A stretch of DNA of 64,000 nt from Mycolicibacterium hassiacum DSM 44199. Its GTDB lineage: Bacteria; Actinomycetota; Actinomycetes; Mycobacteriales; Mycobacteriaceae. The position numbers and the translations under genes were made by a program. Where the stretch lies: NCBI RefSeq assembly GCF_900603025.1, contig NZ_LR026975.1, forward strand, positions 2,790,001 through 2,854,000. Reading direction: 5' to 3'. Each line of letters starts with the position of its first letter. The stretch's first letter is position 1. Positions 53,791-64,000 of the stretch are shown here, in pieces. The notes beneath the pieces are model-generated. The model was not told where the DNA came from, did no database searches, and saw only the letters and a program-made list of their open reading frames with translations.

Positions 53791-55878
53791 GTGGCCGGAC
53801 GAATCGAGATCGACGACGTGGCGCCTGTCGTTTCCGGCGGCCGCTATCCCGCGAAGGCGGTCGTCGGCGAGATCGTGCCGGTCTCGGCGACGGTGTGGCG
53901 CGAGGGACACGAGGCGGTCGCCGCCACCCTGGTGGTTCGCTACCACGGCCCCCGTTATCCCCAGCTCGCCGACGATCCGCCCGGGCTGAGCGGCACGCCC
54001 GACGCGGTGCCGATCGACAACGTGGTCGGCGTGGCGCGACGGCGCAAGCCCGAGCACCTGCCCATGCACCCCGGCCGCGAGCCGGACGTGTTCCACGGTG
54101 CCTTCACCCCCGACTGCGTCGGGTTGTGGACCTTCCGGGTGGACGGCTGGGGCGATCCGATCACGACCTGGCGGCACAACGTGACCGCCAAGCTCGACGC
54201 GGGCCAGAGCGAACCCGAGTTGTCCAACGATCTGCTGCTGGGGGCGCAACTGCTGGAGCGCGCGGCGACCGGTGTACCCCGCGCGCGCCGACAGCCGTTG
54301 CTCGACGCCGCCGCCCGGCTGCGCGAACCCGGCGACCCGTTCCTGCGCGCCGGTCCCGCACTGGCGCCGGAGATCACCGAGCTGCTCGAACAGTATCCGC
54401 TGCGGGAACTCATCACGCGCGGCCAGTCCTACGGCGTGTGGGTGGACCGCCCGCTGGCACGGTTCGGGGCATGGTACGAGTTCTTTCCACGCTCCACCGG
54501 CGGCTGGGACAGCGCGGGCCGGCCGGTGCACGGCACGTTCGCCACGGCCGCCAAGGCGCTGCCGAGGATCGCCCGGATGGGCTTCGACGTGGTCTACCTA
54601 CCGCCGATCCATCCGATCGGCAAGGTGCACCGCAAGGGTCGCAACAACAGCGTCACCGCGGCCCCCGGGGACGTGGGCTCACCGTGGGCGATCGGCAGCG
54701 ACGAGGGCGGCCACGACGCGGTGCATCCGCAGCTGGGCACCATCGAGGACTTCGACGAGTTCGTCGCGACCGCCCGGGACAACGGTTTGGAGGTCGCGCT
54801 GGACCTGGCGCTGCAGTGCGCTCCCGACCACCCGTGGGCCAGACAGCATCCGGAGTGGTTCACCGTCCTGCCCGACGGCACCATCGCCTACGCGGAGAAC
54901 CCGCCGAAGAAGTACCAGGACATCTACCCGCTGAACTTCGACAACGACCCCGCCGGCCTGTACGCCGAGGTGCTGCGCGTGGTGCGGTTCTGGATATCCC
55001 ACGGCGTCAAGGTTTTCCGAGTCGACAACCCGCACACCAAACCACCGAACTTCTGGGCCTGGCTGATCGGACAGGTCAAGAGCTCCGATCCGGACGTGCT
55101 GTTCCTGTCCGAGGCGTTCACGCGTCCGGCGCGCTTGTACGGGCTGGCCAAGCTCGGCTTCACCCAGTCCTACACGTATTTCACCTGGCGGACCTCGAAA
55201 TGGGAGCTGACCGAGTTCGGGCGCGAGATCGCCGAACACGCCGACTACGCCCGGCCCAACCTGTTCACCAACACCCCCGACATCCTGCACGAGAGCCTGC
55301 AGCACGGCGGGCCGGGAATGTTCGCGATCCGCGCCGTTCTGGCGTCGACCATGGGTGCGTCCTGGGGGGTGTACTCGGGTTTCGAGCTGTTCGAACATCA
55401 GCCGCTGCGCCCCGGCAGCGAGGAGTACCTGGACTCGGAGAAGTACGAACTGCGGCCGCGTGATTTCGACGCCGCACTGGCCGAGGGACGGTCGCTGGAG
55501 CCGTTCATCAGCCGGCTCAACGAGATCCGTCGGCTGCATCCGGCGTTGCAGCAACTGCGCACCATACGGTTCCACCACATCGACAACGACGCGATGCTGG
55601 CCTACAGCAAGTTCGATCCGGTGTCGGGTGACCAGGTCCTGGTCGTCGTGACGCTCAACCCGTTCGGCCCCGAGGAGGCGACCCTGTGGCTGGACATGCC
55701 GGCCCTCGGGATGGAGCCCTACGAGCGGTTCTGGGTGCGCGACGAGATCACCGGCGAGGAGTACCAGTGGGGTCAGGCCAACTACGTGCGCCTCGACCCG
55801 GTGCGAGCGGTGGCCCACATCATCAACATGCCCCAGGTGCGCGCCGAACAACGACTGATTCTGCTGCGTAGGGAGTGA
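53791..55878 (+). CDS. glgE: Maltosyltransferase GlgE (alpha-1,4-glucan:maltose-1-P)
   Basis: 695 residues, GH13_3. N-terminal domain [23 protein letters not shown], substrate/catalytic barrel from about 215 ([32 protein letters not shown] near 266), the nucleophile Asp412 in [11 protein letters not shown], and the acid/base Glu441 in [12 protein letters not shown]-terminal domain follows. It elongates alpha-glucan from maltose-1-phosphate made from trehalose and is essential in M. tuberculosis because maltose-1-phosphate accumulates without it. GTG start with AAGGAG at 7 bases. glgB starts 4 bases after its stop. Confidence 0.94.
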   Translation: MAGRIEIDDVAPVVSGGRYPAKAVVGEIVPVSATVWREGHEAVAATLVVRYHGPRYPQLADDPPGLSGTPDAVPIDNVVGVARRRKPEHLPMHPGREPDVFHGAFTPDCVGLWTFRVDGWGDPITTWRHNVTAKLDAGQSEPELSNDLLLGAQLLERAATGVPRARRQPLLDAAARLREPGDPFLRAGPALAPEITELLEQYPLRELITRGQSYGVWVDRPLARFGAWYEFFPRSTGGWDSAGRPVHGTFATAAKALPRIARMGFDVVYLPPIHPIGKVHRKGRNNSVTAAPGDVGSPWAIGSDEGGHDAVHPQLGTIEDFDEFVATARDNGLEVALDLALQCAPDHPWARQHPEWFTVLPDGTIAYAENPPKKYQDIYPLNFDNDPAGLYAEVLRVVRFWISHGVKVFRVDNPHTKPPNFWAWLIGQVKSSDPDVLFLSEAFTRPARLYGLAKLGFTQSYTYFTWRTSKWELTEFGREIAEHADYARPNLFTNTPDILHESLQHGGPGMFAIRAVLASTMGASWGVYSGFELFEHQPLRPGSEEYLDSEKYELRPRDFDAALAEGRSLEPFISRLNEIRRLHPALQQLRTIRFHHIDNDAMLAYSKFDPVSGDQVLVVVTLNPFGPEEATLWLDMPALGMEPYERFWVRDEITGEEYQWGQANYVRLDPVRAVAHIINMPQVRAEQRLILLRRE

Positions 55879-55882
55879 CGAC

Positions 55883-58105
55883 GTGATCCACACCAAACCA
55901 GCGAGCAGCCCGCACCTGCGGCCGAGCCCCGACGACGTGCGCCGGTTGCTGGCCGGCGAACACCACGATCCGCATTCGGTCCTCGGCGCCCACGAGTACG
56001 ACGATCACACCGTGATCCGGGCCTACCGGCCACATGCGCTCGAGGTGTGCGCGCTGATCGGCGGTGACCGGTATGTGTTCACCTCCCTCGGCGACGGGTT
56101 GTTCGCCGTCGCGCTGCCGTTCACGAATCTGCTCGACTACCGCCTCGAGGTGCGCTACCCCGGACCGGACGGCTCGGTGAGCACCTACACCGTAGCCGAC
56201 GCGTACCGATTCCTGCCCACCCTCGGGGAAATGGATCTGCACCTGTTCGGCGAGGGCCGCCACGAACGGCTGTGGGAGGTGCTCGGCGCACACCCGCGCC
56301 GCTACAACACCCCCGACGGGGTCGTCGAGGGCGTGTCGTTCGCGGTCTGGGCGCCGAACGCCAAGGGTGTCAGTTTGATCGGGGACTTCAACGGCTGGAA
56401 CGGCAACGAGGCCCAGCTGCGGGTGCTCGGGTCGTCCGGGGTCTGGGAGCTGTTCTGGCCGGATTTCCCGGTCGGCGGGCTGTACAAGTTCCGGGTGCAC
56501 GGCGCCGACGGTTCGGTGACCGATCGCGCCGATCCGATGGCGTTCGCCACCGAGGTGCCGCCGCAGACCGCGTCCAAGGTGACGGTCAGCGACTATCGGT
56601 GGCACGACGACGAGTGGCTGGCCCGGCGCGCGGAGCGCAACCCGATAAGCGAGCCGATGAGCACCTACGAGGTGCACCTGATGTCCTGGCGGCCCGGCCT
56701 GAGCTACCGCGAGCTGGCTCATCAACTCGCCGAATACGTTGTCGAACAGGGCTTTACACATGTCGAGCTGATGCCGGTCGCCGAGCATCCGTTCGGCGGG
56801 TCCTGGGGCTACCAGGTGACCTCCTACTACGCGCCGACCGCACGGCTGGGCGAACCGGACGATTTCCGGTATCTGGTCGACACCCTGCACCAGGCCGGAA
56901 TCGGCGTCATCATGGACTGGGTTCCGGCCCACTTCCCCAAAGACGCCTGGGCGCTGGGCCGCTTCGACGGCACCGCGCTCTACGAGCACTCCGATCCCCG
57001 CCGGGGCGAGCAACTCGATTGGGGCACTTACGTCTTCGACTTCGGCCGCCCCGAGGTACGCAACTTCCTGGTGGCCAACGCGCTGTACTGGCTGCAGGAG
57101 TTCCACATCGACGGCCTGCGGGTCGACGCGGTCGCGTCGATGCTCTACCTCGACTACTCCCGGCCGTCGGGGGCGTGGACGCCGAACATCTACGGCGGCC
57201 GGGAGAACCTCGAGGCGGTGCAGTTCCTGCAGGAGATGAACGCGACCGTGCACAAACTGTTCCCCGGCGTGGTCACCATCGCCGAGGAGTCCACCTCGTG
57301 GCCGGGCGTGACGCGACCGACAACGCTTGGCGGTCTTGGGTTTTCGATGAAGTGGAATATGGGGTGGATGAACGACACGCTGCAGTACATCAAGCGTGAC
57401 CCGATCTACCGCAGCTATCACCACCACGAGATGACGTTCTCGATGCTCTACGCCTACAGCGAGAACTTCGTGCTGCCGATCAGCCACGACGAGGTGGTGC
57501 ACGGCAAGGGCACGCTGTGGGGGCGGATGCCCGGGGACGATCACACCAAGGCCGCCGGGGTGCGGGAACTGCTGGCCTACCAGTGGGCGCATCCGGGCAA
57601 ACAGCTGCTGTTCATGGGCCAGGAGTTCGGCCAGCGCGCCGAATGGTCCGAGGAGCGCGGGCTGGACTGGTTCCAGCTCGACGAGAGCAGCTACTCCATC
57701 GGGATCCAGCGGCTGGTGCGCGACCTCAACCGCATCTACCGCAGCACCCGCGCGTTGTGGTCGCTGGACACCAGCCCGCAGGGTTATTCCTGGATCGACG
57801 CCAACGATTCGGCCAACAACGTGTTGAGCTTCCTGCGCTACGGCGACGACGGATCGGTGCTGGCGTGCGTGTTCAACTTCGCCGGCGTGGAGCACACCCG
57901 CTATCGGGTCGGGCTGCCGTATCCGGGCACCTGGCGCGAGGTGCTCAACACCGACGCCGACGGCTATCACGGCTCGGGCATCGGGAACTACGGGGCGGTG
58001 CAGGCCACCGACGAGCCCTGGCACGGCCGCCCGGCGTCGGCGGTCATGGTGCTGCCGCCACTGGCGGCGCTGTGGTTCGAGTACGCCGGCGACGGCGAGG
58101 GGTAG
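55883..58105 (+). CDS. glgB: 1,4-alpha-glucan branching enzyme GlgB
   Basis: 740 residues, GH13_9. N-terminal CBM48-type domains ([41 protein letters not shown] near 154), barrel with [27 protein letters not shown] near 295, nucleophile Asp415 in [17 protein letters not shown], acid/base Glu468 in [12 protein letters not shown], and [12 protein letters not shown] near 533. It adds alpha-1,6 branches to the glucan made by GlgE. GTG start. The glgE-glgB pair with divergent glgP forms one glucan module, as in M. tuberculosis. Confidence 0.94.
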   Translation: MIHTKPASSPHLRPSPDDVRRLLAGEHHDPHSVLGAHEYDDHTVIRAYRPHALEVCALIGGDRYVFTSLGDGLFAVALPFTNLLDYRLEVRYPGPDGSVSTYTVADAYRFLPTLGEMDLHLFGEGRHERLWEVLGAHPRRYNTPDGVVEGVSFAVWAPNAKGVSLIGDFNGWNGNEAQLRVLGSSGVWELFWPDFPVGGLYKFRVHGADGSVTDRADPMAFATEVPPQTASKVTVSDYRWHDDEWLARRAERNPISEPMSTYEVHLMSWRPGLSYRELAHQLAEYVVEQGFTHVELMPVAEHPFGGSWGYQVTSYYAPTARLGEPDDFRYLVDTLHQAGIGVIMDWVPAHFPKDAWALGRFDGTALYEHSDPRRGEQLDWGTYVFDFGRPEVRNFLVANALYWLQEFHIDGLRVDAVASMLYLDYSRPSGAWTPNIYGGRENLEAVQFLQEMNATVHKLFPGVVTIAEESTSWPGVTRPTTLGGLGFSMKWNMGWMNDTLQYIKRDPIYRSYHHHEMTFSMLYAYSENFVLPISHDEVVHGKGTLWGRMPGDDHTKAAGVRELLAYQWAHPGKQLLFMGQEFGQRAEWSEERGLDWFQLDESSYSIGIQRLVRDLNRIYRSTRALWSLDTSPQGYSWIDANDSANNVLSFLRYGDDGSVLACVFNFAGVEHTRYRVGLPYPGTWREVLNTDADGYHGSGIGNYGAVQATDEPWHGRPASAVMVLPPLAALWFEYAGDGEG

Positions 58106-58121
58106 CTCCGGCCCGAAAGCG

Positions 58122-59000
58122 TCAGTACAGCGCGTTGGCGAGCTTGCGCCGACCGGCGATGACCTCCGGATCGGACGGATCGAACAGGTCGAACAGCTCG
58201 ACCAGCCGGGTGCGCACCTTGGTCCGGTCGTCCCCGCTGGTGCGCTTGACCAGTTCGATCAACCGGTCGAACGCCGCCGACACCTGCTGCTGCATGATCT
58301 CCACATCGGCGGCGGCCAGCGCCAGGTCGATGTTGTCGGGCGCCGCATCGGCGGCGAGGATCGCGCCCGGCGGGTGCGCCTGGGCCCGCTGCAGGAACGT
58401 GATCTGGCGGACCGCGGCCTTGGCCTCGGGATGACCCGGATTGTTGTCCAGGATCTTCTGATACGCCTGCCGGGCCGCTTCGAAGTCACCCGCGTCCAGG
58501 TGCGCCCGTGCCTGCGCGAGTTCCGGATCGACCTGCTCCTCGGCCGGGCCGCCTTGGAGTTTGCCGGCCGTCGCGTTGAGCAGGGAGTTGATCCAGGCGC
58601 GCACCTGCTCGGCCGGCTGCGGGCCGGCGAAGCTCGCCAACGGTTGGCCGGCGGCAACCGCGATCACCGTGGGAACGGCCTGTACCCCGAACATCTGCGC
58701 CACCCGCGGAGCCGCGTCGACGTTGACCGTCGCCAGCGACCACTTGCCGCCGTCGGACTGGGCGAACTGACCCAGCGTCTGGCCGAGCTGCACGCTCGCA
58801 TCGCTGCGGGGTGACCACAGCAGCACCACCACCGGAACCTGATTGGACCGGACCAGAACCTCGGCTTCCAGATTGGCCTCGGTGACGTCGACCCCGCCGG
58901 CGGGAGCCGAGCCGCCTTCGCCGGATGAGGCCCGCTGTTTGAGCGCCGAAAGGTCAACCGCTCCGGCCATGGACGCCGCGACAGGACGTGGACGAGTCAC
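58122..59000 (-). CDS. Thioredoxin-like/TPR co-chaperone (Rv1324 homologue)
   Basis: 292 residues. The thioredoxin-fold domain (about 40-150) begins DVTEANLEAEVLVRSNQVPVVVLLWSPRSDASVQLG; the usual CxxC is replaced by PRSDAS, so it cannot act as a disulfide reductase. A TPR-like helical part follows (LAQARAHLDAGDFEAARQAYQKILDNNPGHPEA near 175). This architecture is like the E. coli co-chaperone YbbN (CnoX), which holds client proteins. GTG 59000 gives the M. tuberculosis-like start. It is convergent with glgB (16 bases). Confidence 0.85.
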   Translation of the reverse strand: MTRPRPVAASMAGAVDLSALKQRASSGEGGSAPAGGVDVTEANLEAEVLVRSNQVPVVVLLWSPRSDASVQLGQTLGQFAQSDGGKWSLATVNVDAAPRVAQMFGVQAVPTVIAVAAGQPLASFAGPQPAEQVRAWINSLLNATAGKLQGGPAEEQVDPELAQARAHLDAGDFEAARQAYQKILDNNPGHPEAKAAVRQITFLQRAQAHPPGAILAADAAPDNIDLALAAADVEIMQQQVSAAFDRLIELVKRTSGDDRTKVRTRLVELFDLFDPSDPEVIAGRRKLANALY

Positions 59001-59013
59001 GTAGTTCAGTTTG

Positions 59014-59391
59014 TCACGTCGTATCGCCGGCCCGAAGCCCCGGTTGGGTAATCCCGGCGGGCATGTCGGGTCGAGCGCCCAGGCGCCCGGTGCGGTCCGC
59101 CCAGACGAGGAACGGCACGCTGGCCAGAGGTGCGCAGCCGGCCAGCGCACCGGCGAGCCAGGTGACCGGGGACCAACCGCGCGCGAGGCCGACCAGTACG
59201 CCGACCACCACGAACGCGACGAAGATCGCGCCGTGGACCGGCCCGAACACCTTGACGCCGAGTTCGGTGCGCGGACTGCCCAGGTACTTGAAGTACATCC
59301 CGATCAGCAGGCCGACCCAGCTCACCGCCTCCAGCAGGGCGACGAGCCGGAACCAGCCCACGACCGAGCGCAGGTCGAAGGTGTCCGTCAC
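59014..59391 (-). CDS. DUF3817 membrane protein, second copy
   Basis: 125 residues with three membrane segments (RLVALLEAVSWVGLLIGMYFKY near 15-36, PVHGAIFVAFVVVGVLVGLA near 50-70, LAGALAGCAPLASVPFLVWA near 78-98) and a hydrophilic tail. LVALLEA, GPVHG and ASVPF match the DUF3817 pattern seen in the gene at 34.8 kb, but the two share only moderate similarity. Function unknown. It is 13 bases upstream of the Rv1324-like gene on the same strand. GTG 59391. Confidence 0.82.
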   Translation of the reverse strand: MTDTFDLRSVVGWFRLVALLEAVSWVGLLIGMYFKYLGSPRTELGVKVFGPVHGAIFVAFVVVGVLVGLARGWSPVTWLAGALAGCAPLASVPFLVWADRTGRLGARPDMPAGITQPGLRAGDTT

Positions 59392-59466
59392 GGCCGCCTA
59401 TTGTGCCCGAACGTCGCCCTTTCTACTACTTGCCGTCATACGACGCGGCGTCGAACAATCCGGCCG

Positions 59467-60648
59467 TCAGGGCCGGCGCAGCACCAGGGCGTCGCCCTGA
59501 CCCCCCGCGCCACAGAGCGCGGCGACGGCGTAGCCCTTGCCGCGGCGCGACAGCTCCAGCGCCGCGTGCAGCGTGATCCGCGCTCCGGACATGCCGATGG
59601 GATGGCCGATCGCGATCGCGCCGCCGTTGACGTTGACCTTCTCCGGATCGGCGCCGAGCTCGCGGGTCGAGGCCAGCGCCACCGCGGCGAACGCTTCGTT
59701 GATCTCGATGACGTCGAGCTGGTCCACCGTGATCCCCTCGCGCGCAATGGCTTTCTTGATCGCATTGGCGGGCTGGGACTGCAGGGTGGAGTCGGGGCCG
59801 GCGACCACGCCGTGCGCGCCGATCTCGCAGAGCCAGGACAGCCCGAGCTGCTCGGCCTTGGCCTTGTTCATCACCACCACCGCGCAGGCGCCGTCGGAGA
59901 TCTGCGACGACGAACCGGCGGTGATGGTGCCGTCCTTGCGGAAGGCCGGCGGGAGCCCGGCCAGCGACTCCACGGTGGTGTTGGCGCGAATGCCCTCGTC
60001 CTGGGCGAACTCGATCGGGTCGCCCTTGCGTTGCGGGATCGACACCGGCACCACCTCGTCGGCGAACACCCCGTCCTTCCACGCCGCGGCGGCCCGCTGG
60101 TGGCTGCGGGCGGCGAACGCGTCCTGCTCCTCACGGGTGAACTTGTCGACGTCGTTGCGCTGTTCGGTCAGCGCGCCCATCGGCTGGTCGGTGAACACGT
60201 CGTGCAGCCCGTCGTAGGCCAGGTGGTCCAGCATGGTGACGCTGCCGTACTTGTAGCCCGAGCGGGCGTCCATGAGCAGGTGCGGCGCTCTGGTCATCGA
60301 CTCCTGACCACCGGCGACGACGACGTCGAACTCACCGGCCCGGATCAGCTGGTCGGCCAGCGCGATCGCGTCGATGCCCGACAGGCACATCTTGTTGATC
60401 GACAGCGCCGGCACCTCCCAGGGGATGCCCGCGCCCACGGCCGCCTGGCGGGCCGGCATCTGGCCGGCACCGGCGGTGAGCACCTGGCCCATGATCACGT
60501 ACTCCACTGCCGACGCCGGGACCTTGGCCTTCTCCAGAGCACCCTTGATGGCGATGGCACCGAGCTCGGTGGCCGAGAAATCCTTCAGCGAGCCCATCAT
60601 CTTGCCGATCGGGGTACGGGCTCCGGCAACGATCACCGACGTCGTCAT
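59467..60648 (-). CDS. fadA4: Acetyl-CoA C-acetyltransferase (thiolase)
   Basis: 393 residues. Nucleophile Cys88 in [16 protein letters not shown], His in [13 protein letters not shown] near 350, and the second Cys in [14 protein letters not shown] near 380. The sequence is that of a biosynthetic/degradative thiolase; position and length fit M. tuberculosis FadA4 (Rv1323). It condenses or cleaves acetoacetyl-CoA. ATG 60648 ([16 protein letters not shown]) precedes the fold directly; 16 codons upstream have no good Shine-Dalgarno site. It diverges from the epimerase gene. Confidence 0.92.
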   Translation of the reverse strand: MTTSVIVAGARTPIGKMMGSLKDFSATELGAIAIKGALEKAKVPASAVEYVIMGQVLTAGAGQMPARQAAVGAGIPWEVPALSINKMCLSGIDAIALADQLIRAGEFDVVVAGGQESMTRAPHLLMDARSGYKYGSVTMLDHLAYDGLHDVFTDQPMGALTEQRNDVDKFTREEQDAFAARSHQRAAAAWKDGVFADEVVPVSIPQRKGDPIEFAQDEGIRANTTVESLAGLPPAFRKDGTITAGSSSQISDGACAVVVMNKAKAEQLGLSWLCEIGAHGVVAGPDSTLQSQPANAIKKAIAREGITVDQLDVIEINEAFAAVALASTRELGADPEKVNVNGGAIAIGHPIGMSGARITLHAALELSRRGKGYAVAALCGAGGQGDALVLRRP

Positions 60649-60731
60649 GCGTGTCCTTCCGAGAACGGGGTATACGGAGTGTGGCTGATGACACATTCCG
60701 TAAACATCTGTCTCAAGGTTACCGTTGCGTT

Positions 60732-61208
60732 ATGACCACTGAACACGTAGATGCCCGTCCCGCCCTGGCCAGCGCCTTGGTGACGGGAATAGATCACGTG
60801 GGGATCGCGGTGCCGGATCTCGACGCCGCGATCAAGTGGTATCACGATCACCTCGGCATGATCGTCCTGCACGAGGAGGTCAACGAGGAACAGGGCGTTC
60901 GCGAAGCCATGCTCGCGGTGCGCGGCGCCCCGGTGGGCAGCTCCGAGATCCAGCTGCTCGCCCCGCTGAACGAGAAGTCGACGATCGCGAAGTTCATCGA
61001 CACCCGCGGCCCCGGCCTGCAGCAACTGGCCTACCGGGTCAGCGATATCGACGCGCTCTCCGAGCGGCTGCGCGCCGACGGGCTGCGTCTGCTCTACGAC
61101 GCCCCCAAGCGCGGCACCGCCAACTCCCGGATCAACTTCATCCATCCCAAGGACGCCGGCGGTGTGCTGATCGAACTCGTTGAGCCGGCAGCCGATTCGG
61201 CACACTGA
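60732..61208 (+). CDS. Methylmalonyl-CoA epimerase
   Basis: 158 residues, vicinal oxygen chelate fold. GIDHVGIAVPDLDAAIKWYHDHLGM near 18 carries the first metal His, RGPGLQQLAYRVSDIDA near 96 the middle part with Gln-Gln where other families have His-His (usual for actinobacterial members), and KDAGGVLIELVEPA near 140 the Glu ligand. It interconverts (2R)- and (2S)-methylmalonyl-CoA. Corresponds to Rv1322A. The split mutase at 23.7-25.3 kb could share the intermediate, but no genetic link is seen. ATG 60732. Confidence 0.9.
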   Translation: MTTEHVDARPALASALVTGIDHVGIAVPDLDAAIKWYHDHLGMIVLHEEVNEEQGVREAMLAVRGAPVGSSEIQLLAPLNEKSTIAKFIDTRGPGLQQLAYRVSDIDALSERLRADGLRLLYDAPKRGTANSRINFIHPKDAGGVLIELVEPAADSAH

Positions 61209-61220
61209 CTCACGACGCGC

Positions 61221-61526
61221 TCATGACCATCTGCGGGTAGGTCGCCGCGTCGACCGATGCGCCCAGCACGGCGTGTGCCAGTGCCGGCGCTCCTCGACCG
61301 CCCGTTCCCCGAGCTCCACCGGCCACACCACCAGATGCGCTGTGCCCGGCCGGATTTCGTGATCGCACCCGGGACATCGGTACGTCTTGGTGGCGCGCAC
61401 CGCGGGCACCGACCGCACCTCGTATTCCCACCCGTCCGGGCCGATTTCGATGCGTCGCGGCTGCGGCAGCGGCGGCAACAGCGGACCGCGACCCGATCGA
61501 CGGGCTGAGCGGCGCTTGCGGCCCAT
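61221..61526 (-). CDS. Small zinc-ribbon-like protein (Rv1322 homologue)
   Basis: 101 residues. A basic N-terminus (GRKRRSARRSGRG) is followed by EIGPDGWEYEVRSVPAVRATKTYRCPGCDHEI, a CxxC pair, and RHWHTPCW with one more Cys and two His, so a zinc site is likely. I know similar proteins in Streptomyces, loosely annotated ATP/GTP-binding, without support from motifs. ATG 61526 is used; the GTG 3 bases before it is equally possible. It lies 12 bases after nucS on the same strand. Confidence 0.8.
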   Translation of the reverse strand: MGRKRRSARRSGRGPLLPPLPQPRRIEIGPDGWEYEVRSVPAVRATKTYRCPGCDHEIRPGTAHLVVWPVELGERAVEERRHWHTPCWAHRSTRRPTRRWS

Positions 61527-61538
61527 CACCGGAACCCG

Positions 61539-62210
61539 TCAGAACAGCCGGAACTCTTCGCTGTCCATGCCCCGCATCTGGTCGTAATCCAAGGTGACAC
61601 AGCGGATTCCACGGTCGTTCGCCAGCGTGCGGGCCTGCGGTTTGATCTGCTGGGCGGCCAGGATCCCGGTCACCGGCGCCAACAGGCTGTCCCGGTTGAG
61701 CAGCTCCAGATAACGGGTCAACTGCTCCACCCCGTCGATCTCGCCGCGGCGTTTCACCTCAACGGCGACCGTGCGGCCCTCGGCATCGCGGCACAACAGA
61801 TCCACCGGGCCGATGGCGGTCATGTACTCCCGGCGCACCAGGGTGTAGCCCGGCCCGAGCACCTCGACGTGTTCGGCCAGCAACTCCTGCAGATGGGCCT
61901 CCACCCCGTCCTTGACCAGGCCGGGGTCCACGCCGAGGTCGTGGGTGGAGTCGTGCTCGATGTCCTCGACGACGATGCGCAGTTGTTCGCCGGCCTTGTT
62001 CTCGACGATCCACAACAGGGTCGACCCGTCGACCTCCTCGGTCAACCGGCACGGCGGGCTCATCCAGTTCAGCGGCTTGTAGGCGCGGTCGTCGGCGTGG
62101 ACGCTGACCGACCCGTCGGCCTTGAACAGCAGCAGGCGCCGGGCCGAGGGCAGATGCGCGGTCAGCCGCCCCACGTAGTCGACGGTGCAGCGAGCGATGA
62201 CGAGTCGCAC
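61539..62210 (-). CDS. nucS: Mismatch-specific endonuclease NucS/EndoMS
   Basis: 223 residues, nearly superposable on M. tuberculosis NucS as I recall it: [41 protein letters not shown] at the N-terminal DNA-binding domain, and the catalytic core [38 protein letters not shown], with Asp/Glu/Lys of the PD-(D/E)xK type. The C-terminal EFRLF is the sliding-clamp-binding tail. It replaces MutS/MutL mismatch repair in actinobacteria. GTG 62210, with AAGG 8 bases upstream. It diverges from the adenylate cyclase gene. Confidence 0.95.
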   Translation of the reverse strand: MRLVIARCTVDYVGRLTAHLPSARRLLLFKADGSVSVHADDRAYKPLNWMSPPCRLTEEVDGSTLLWIVENKAGEQLRIVVEDIEHDSTHDLGVDPGLVKDGVEAHLQELLAEHVEVLGPGYTLVRREYMTAIGPVDLLCRDAEGRTVAVEVKRRGEIDGVEQLTRYLELLNRDSLLAPVTGILAAQQIKPQARTLANDRGIRCVTLDYDQMRGMDSEEFRLF

Positions 62211-62257
62211 CTGAACAACCTTAGGGGGCGCGACGCACCATCTAGGCTCTAGGCACG

Positions 62258-63871
62258 ATGACCGCCAACAGGAGCCTCGCGCACCGGCTGGGTCGGCTGC
62301 TCGAGACGGTGACTCGGCAGAGCGGGCGGTTGCCGCAGCAGACGCCCGAATACGGGTCCTGGGTCCTGGGCAAACCCACCGAGAGCCAGCGGCGCCGCCG
62401 GATCCGCATCCAGACCATCCTGACCGTGCTGATCCTGCTGGTGAACCTGCTCGGCATCGCGGTGGCAACGGTGTTGGTGGCATTCGTGTTCCCCAACCCC
62501 AGCGTGTTCACCGACGCCCCGGCATGGCTGACCTACGGGGTGGCGCCGGCCACCATCGGGCTGGCGCTCGGGGCGGGCACGGTGTGGGTCACCACCCAGA
62601 CGGTGCGCTCGCTGCGGTGGGCCATCGAGGAGCGCCGGCCCGACCGCGACGACCAGCGCGAGACCTTCCTGGCGCCCTGGCGGGTGGCACGCACGATCCT
62701 GGTGCTTTGGGGGGTGGGCGCGGTGCTGACGACCACGCTCTACGGGCTGCAGGACAGCGTGTTCATCCCGCGGTTCCTGTTCGGTGTGGGCTTCTCGGGC
62801 ATCGTCGTGGCCACCGCCTGCTATCTGGTCACCGAGTTCGCGCTGCGCCCGGTCGCGGCCCAGGCCCTGGAGGCGGGCCGGCCGCCGCGCCGGCTGGCCA
62901 CCGGCATCATGGGCCGGCTCATGCTGGTCTGGTTGCTGGGCTCCGGGGTGCCGGTGATGGGTATCGCGGTGACCGCGTTCTTCGCGCTGGTGCTGCGCAA
63001 CCTGACCCACGAACAATTCGCCTACGCGGTGCTGGCCATCGCGGCGGCGACGATCGCGTTCGGGTCGGTGTTGATGTGGCTGATGTCGTGGCTCACCGCG
63101 ACACCGGTAAGGGTGGTGCGCGAGGCGCTGCACCACGTCGAACGCGGCGACCTGAACTGCAACGTGGTGGTGTTCGACGGCACCGAGCTCGGCGAGTTGC
63201 AGCGCGGCTTCAACTCGATGGTCGCCGGGCTGCGGGAACGCGAGCGGCTACGGGACCTGTTCGGCCGCCACGTCGGGCGGGAGGTGGCGGCCGCCGCCGA
63301 GCGGCAGCGTCCTCAGCTCGGCGGCGAAGAACGCCACGTGGCCGTCCTGTTCGTCGACATCATCGGCTCGACCCAGCTGGTGACCCGCCGGCCCGCCCCG
63401 GAGGTGGTCGACCTGCTCAACCGGTTCTTCTCGGTGATCGTCGACGAGGTCGACCGCCAGCACGGGATCGTCAACAAGTTCGAGGGCGACGGAGCGCTGG
63501 CGGTCTTCGGCGCACCCAACCGGCTGGACAACCCGGAGGACCATGCGCTGGCGGCCGCGCGCGCCATCTCCCGGCGGGTGCACGCCGAGGCGCCCGAATG
63601 CGAGGCGGGCATCGGCGTGGCCTCCGGACGCGCGGTGGCCGGCAACGTCGGCGCCAACGAACGCTTCGAATACACCGTGATCGGCGAGCCGGTCAACGAG
63701 GCGGCGCGGCTGTGCGAGCTGGCCAAGGACACCCCGCAACACCTGCTCGCGTCGGCGGACGCGGTGGCCAGGGCCGGCGAAACGGAAAGAGCCCATTGGA
63801 CTTTGGGCGACACCGTGACGCTACGCGGCTACACCCAGCCGACTCGGCTGGCGACCCCGGTGCGGCTGTGA
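62258..63871 (+). CDS. Membrane adenylate cyclase with HAMP (Rv1320c homologue)
   Basis: 537 residues. Cytoplasmic N-terminus with YGSWVLGKP, six membrane segments (about 45-280), HAMP linker ([30 protein letters not shown]), and a class III cyclase domain with both metal Asp ([20 protein letters not shown]), the base-binding Lys (NKFEGD) and the VNEAARL block. All residues for ATP cyclisation are there. M. tuberculosis has three such genes in tandem here (Rv1318c-Rv1320c); this window shows one, followed by a different gene. Paralogue of the cyclase at 28.1 kb. ATG 62258. Confidence 0.92.
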   Translation: MTANRSLAHRLGRLLETVTRQSGRLPQQTPEYGSWVLGKPTESQRRRRIRIQTILTVLILLVNLLGIAVATVLVAFVFPNPSVFTDAPAWLTYGVAPATIGLALGAGTVWVTTQTVRSLRWAIEERRPDRDDQRETFLAPWRVARTILVLWGVGAVLTTTLYGLQDSVFIPRFLFGVGFSGIVVATACYLVTEFALRPVAAQALEAGRPPRRLATGIMGRLMLVWLLGSGVPVMGIAVTAFFALVLRNLTHEQFAYAVLAIAAATIAFGSVLMWLMSWLTATPVRVVREALHHVERGDLNCNVVVFDGTELGELQRGFNSMVAGLRERERLRDLFGRHVGREVAAAAERQRPQLGGEERHVAVLFVDIIGSTQLVTRRPAPEVVDLLNRFFSVIVDEVDRQHGIVNKFEGDGALAVFGAPNRLDNPEDHALAAARAISRRVHAEAPECEAGIGVASGRAVAGNVGANERFEYTVIGEPVNEAARLCELAKDTPQHLLASADAVARAGETERAHWTLGDTVTLRGYTQPTRLATPVRL

Positions 63872-63896
63872 TCGGCCCGCCGACCGGCGGGCCGAT
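63871..63896. terminator. Hairpin terminator after the adenylate cyclase
   Basis: Perfect 12-bp arms ATCGGCCCGCCG and CGGCGGGCCGAT with a 2-base centre (AC). It begins at the last base of the cyclase stop codon and ends just before the stop of the convergent carotenoid-oxygenase gene (63900), so it can terminate both. No T-run follows. Confidence 0.7.
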
Positions 63897-63899
63897 CGG

Positions 63900-64000
63900 C
63901 TAGGCCGTCGGCACCCAGTTGCCGTGGAACCCCGCGGGCACCCGGTGCGGCAGCGAGATCCGTGCCACGTCCTGCAGCGTCTGGGCGTCGAGGAGCGCCA
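63900..64000 (-). CDS. Carotenoid oxygenase, C-terminal fragment at window edge
   Basis: The last 33 codons are in the window, ending in TAG. They read ALLDAQTLQDVARISL, then PHRVPAGFHGNWVPTA. RVPxGFHGxW is the C-terminal signature of carotenoid cleavage/lignostilbene dioxygenases; the His of GFHG is the last of the four iron-binding His residues. The rest of the protein lies right of the window. It cleaves a conjugated double bond of carotenoids or stilbenes. The match is by motif only. Confidence 0.72.
   Translation of the reverse strand, partial: ALLDAQTLQDVARISLPHRVPAGFHGNWVPTA

Noticed and set aside
55823..58024. 733-codon minus-strand frame opposite glgB
   Set aside because: glgB on the plus strand is intact with all catalytic motifs; the antisense frame is low-complexity and Arg/Val/His-rich, as expected for a GC-rich shadow.

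Overview
The window is high-GC actinobacterial DNA. Gene content and order point to a fast-growing mycobacterium (Mycolicibacterium type). From the tRNA gene at 34.3 kb to about 63.9 kb the order follows the M. tuberculosis segment Rv1343c (lprD) down to Rv1320c: rdgB, rph, Rv1339, murI, rhomboid, cysM-cysO-mec, Rv1333, Rv1332, clpS, pncB, dinG, glgP, glgE, glgB, Rv1324, fadA4, methylmalonyl-CoA epimerase, Rv1322, nucS and a membrane adenylate cyclase. GTG starts and ATGA/GTGA overlaps are common. These assignments come from recalled family sequences, not from a database search.

The left part (1 to about 28 kb) is an accessory catabolic island. A P450-type ferredoxin (cut by the left edge), a TetR regulator and a hydrolase are followed by a nine-gene minus-strand operon (11745 down to 1652): mhpC-type C-C hydrolase, mhpA-type monooxygenase, mhpB-type extradiol dioxygenase, a KstD-like flavoprotein, an LLM oxidoreductase, an SDR, a cyclase-family hydrolase, an alpha/beta hydrolase and a second SDR. 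An IclR regulator diverges from it, followed by a second KstD-like flavoprotein. Next come a MeaB-type GTPase, an aquaporin, a CoA-ester operon (CoA ligase, two acyl-CoA dehydrogenase subunits, an enoyl-CoA hydratase homologue), a [2Fe-2S] ferredoxin, a CoA-transferase, an LLM enzyme and a split B12-dependent acyl-CoA mutase. On the plus strand follow an HSDL2-like SDR, a CoA ligase and a small protein. The logic resembles steroid ring degradation (dehydrogenate, hydroxylate, cleave extradiol, hydrolyse, activate with CoA, beta-oxidise), but the gene set is different. The substrate is not known.

A perfect inverted repeat, GAGAATNNNATTCTC, occurs in three promoter regions of this island (11766, 15410, 20694). 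A related half-site lies inside a duplicated 28-bp element in a fourth region (25270 and 25379). I infer one regulon, with the IclR protein as the first candidate regulator.

The middle part (28 to 34 kb) holds a membrane adenylate cyclase, an MHS-type transporter, an amidohydrolase, an AraC regulator, and a TetR gene divergent from a WhiB6-like gene with two palindromes between them. The conserved right part has several oddities: a 27-bp in-frame tandem duplication at the end of cysO, probable non-canonical starts for rdgB (CTG) and dinG (ACG), and three genes (lipoprotein metallopeptidase, MspA-like porin, Vgb-like propeller) lying between dinG and glgP. The right edge cuts a carotenoid-oxygenase gene. 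I saw no transposase, CRISPR array, rRNA or riboswitch.
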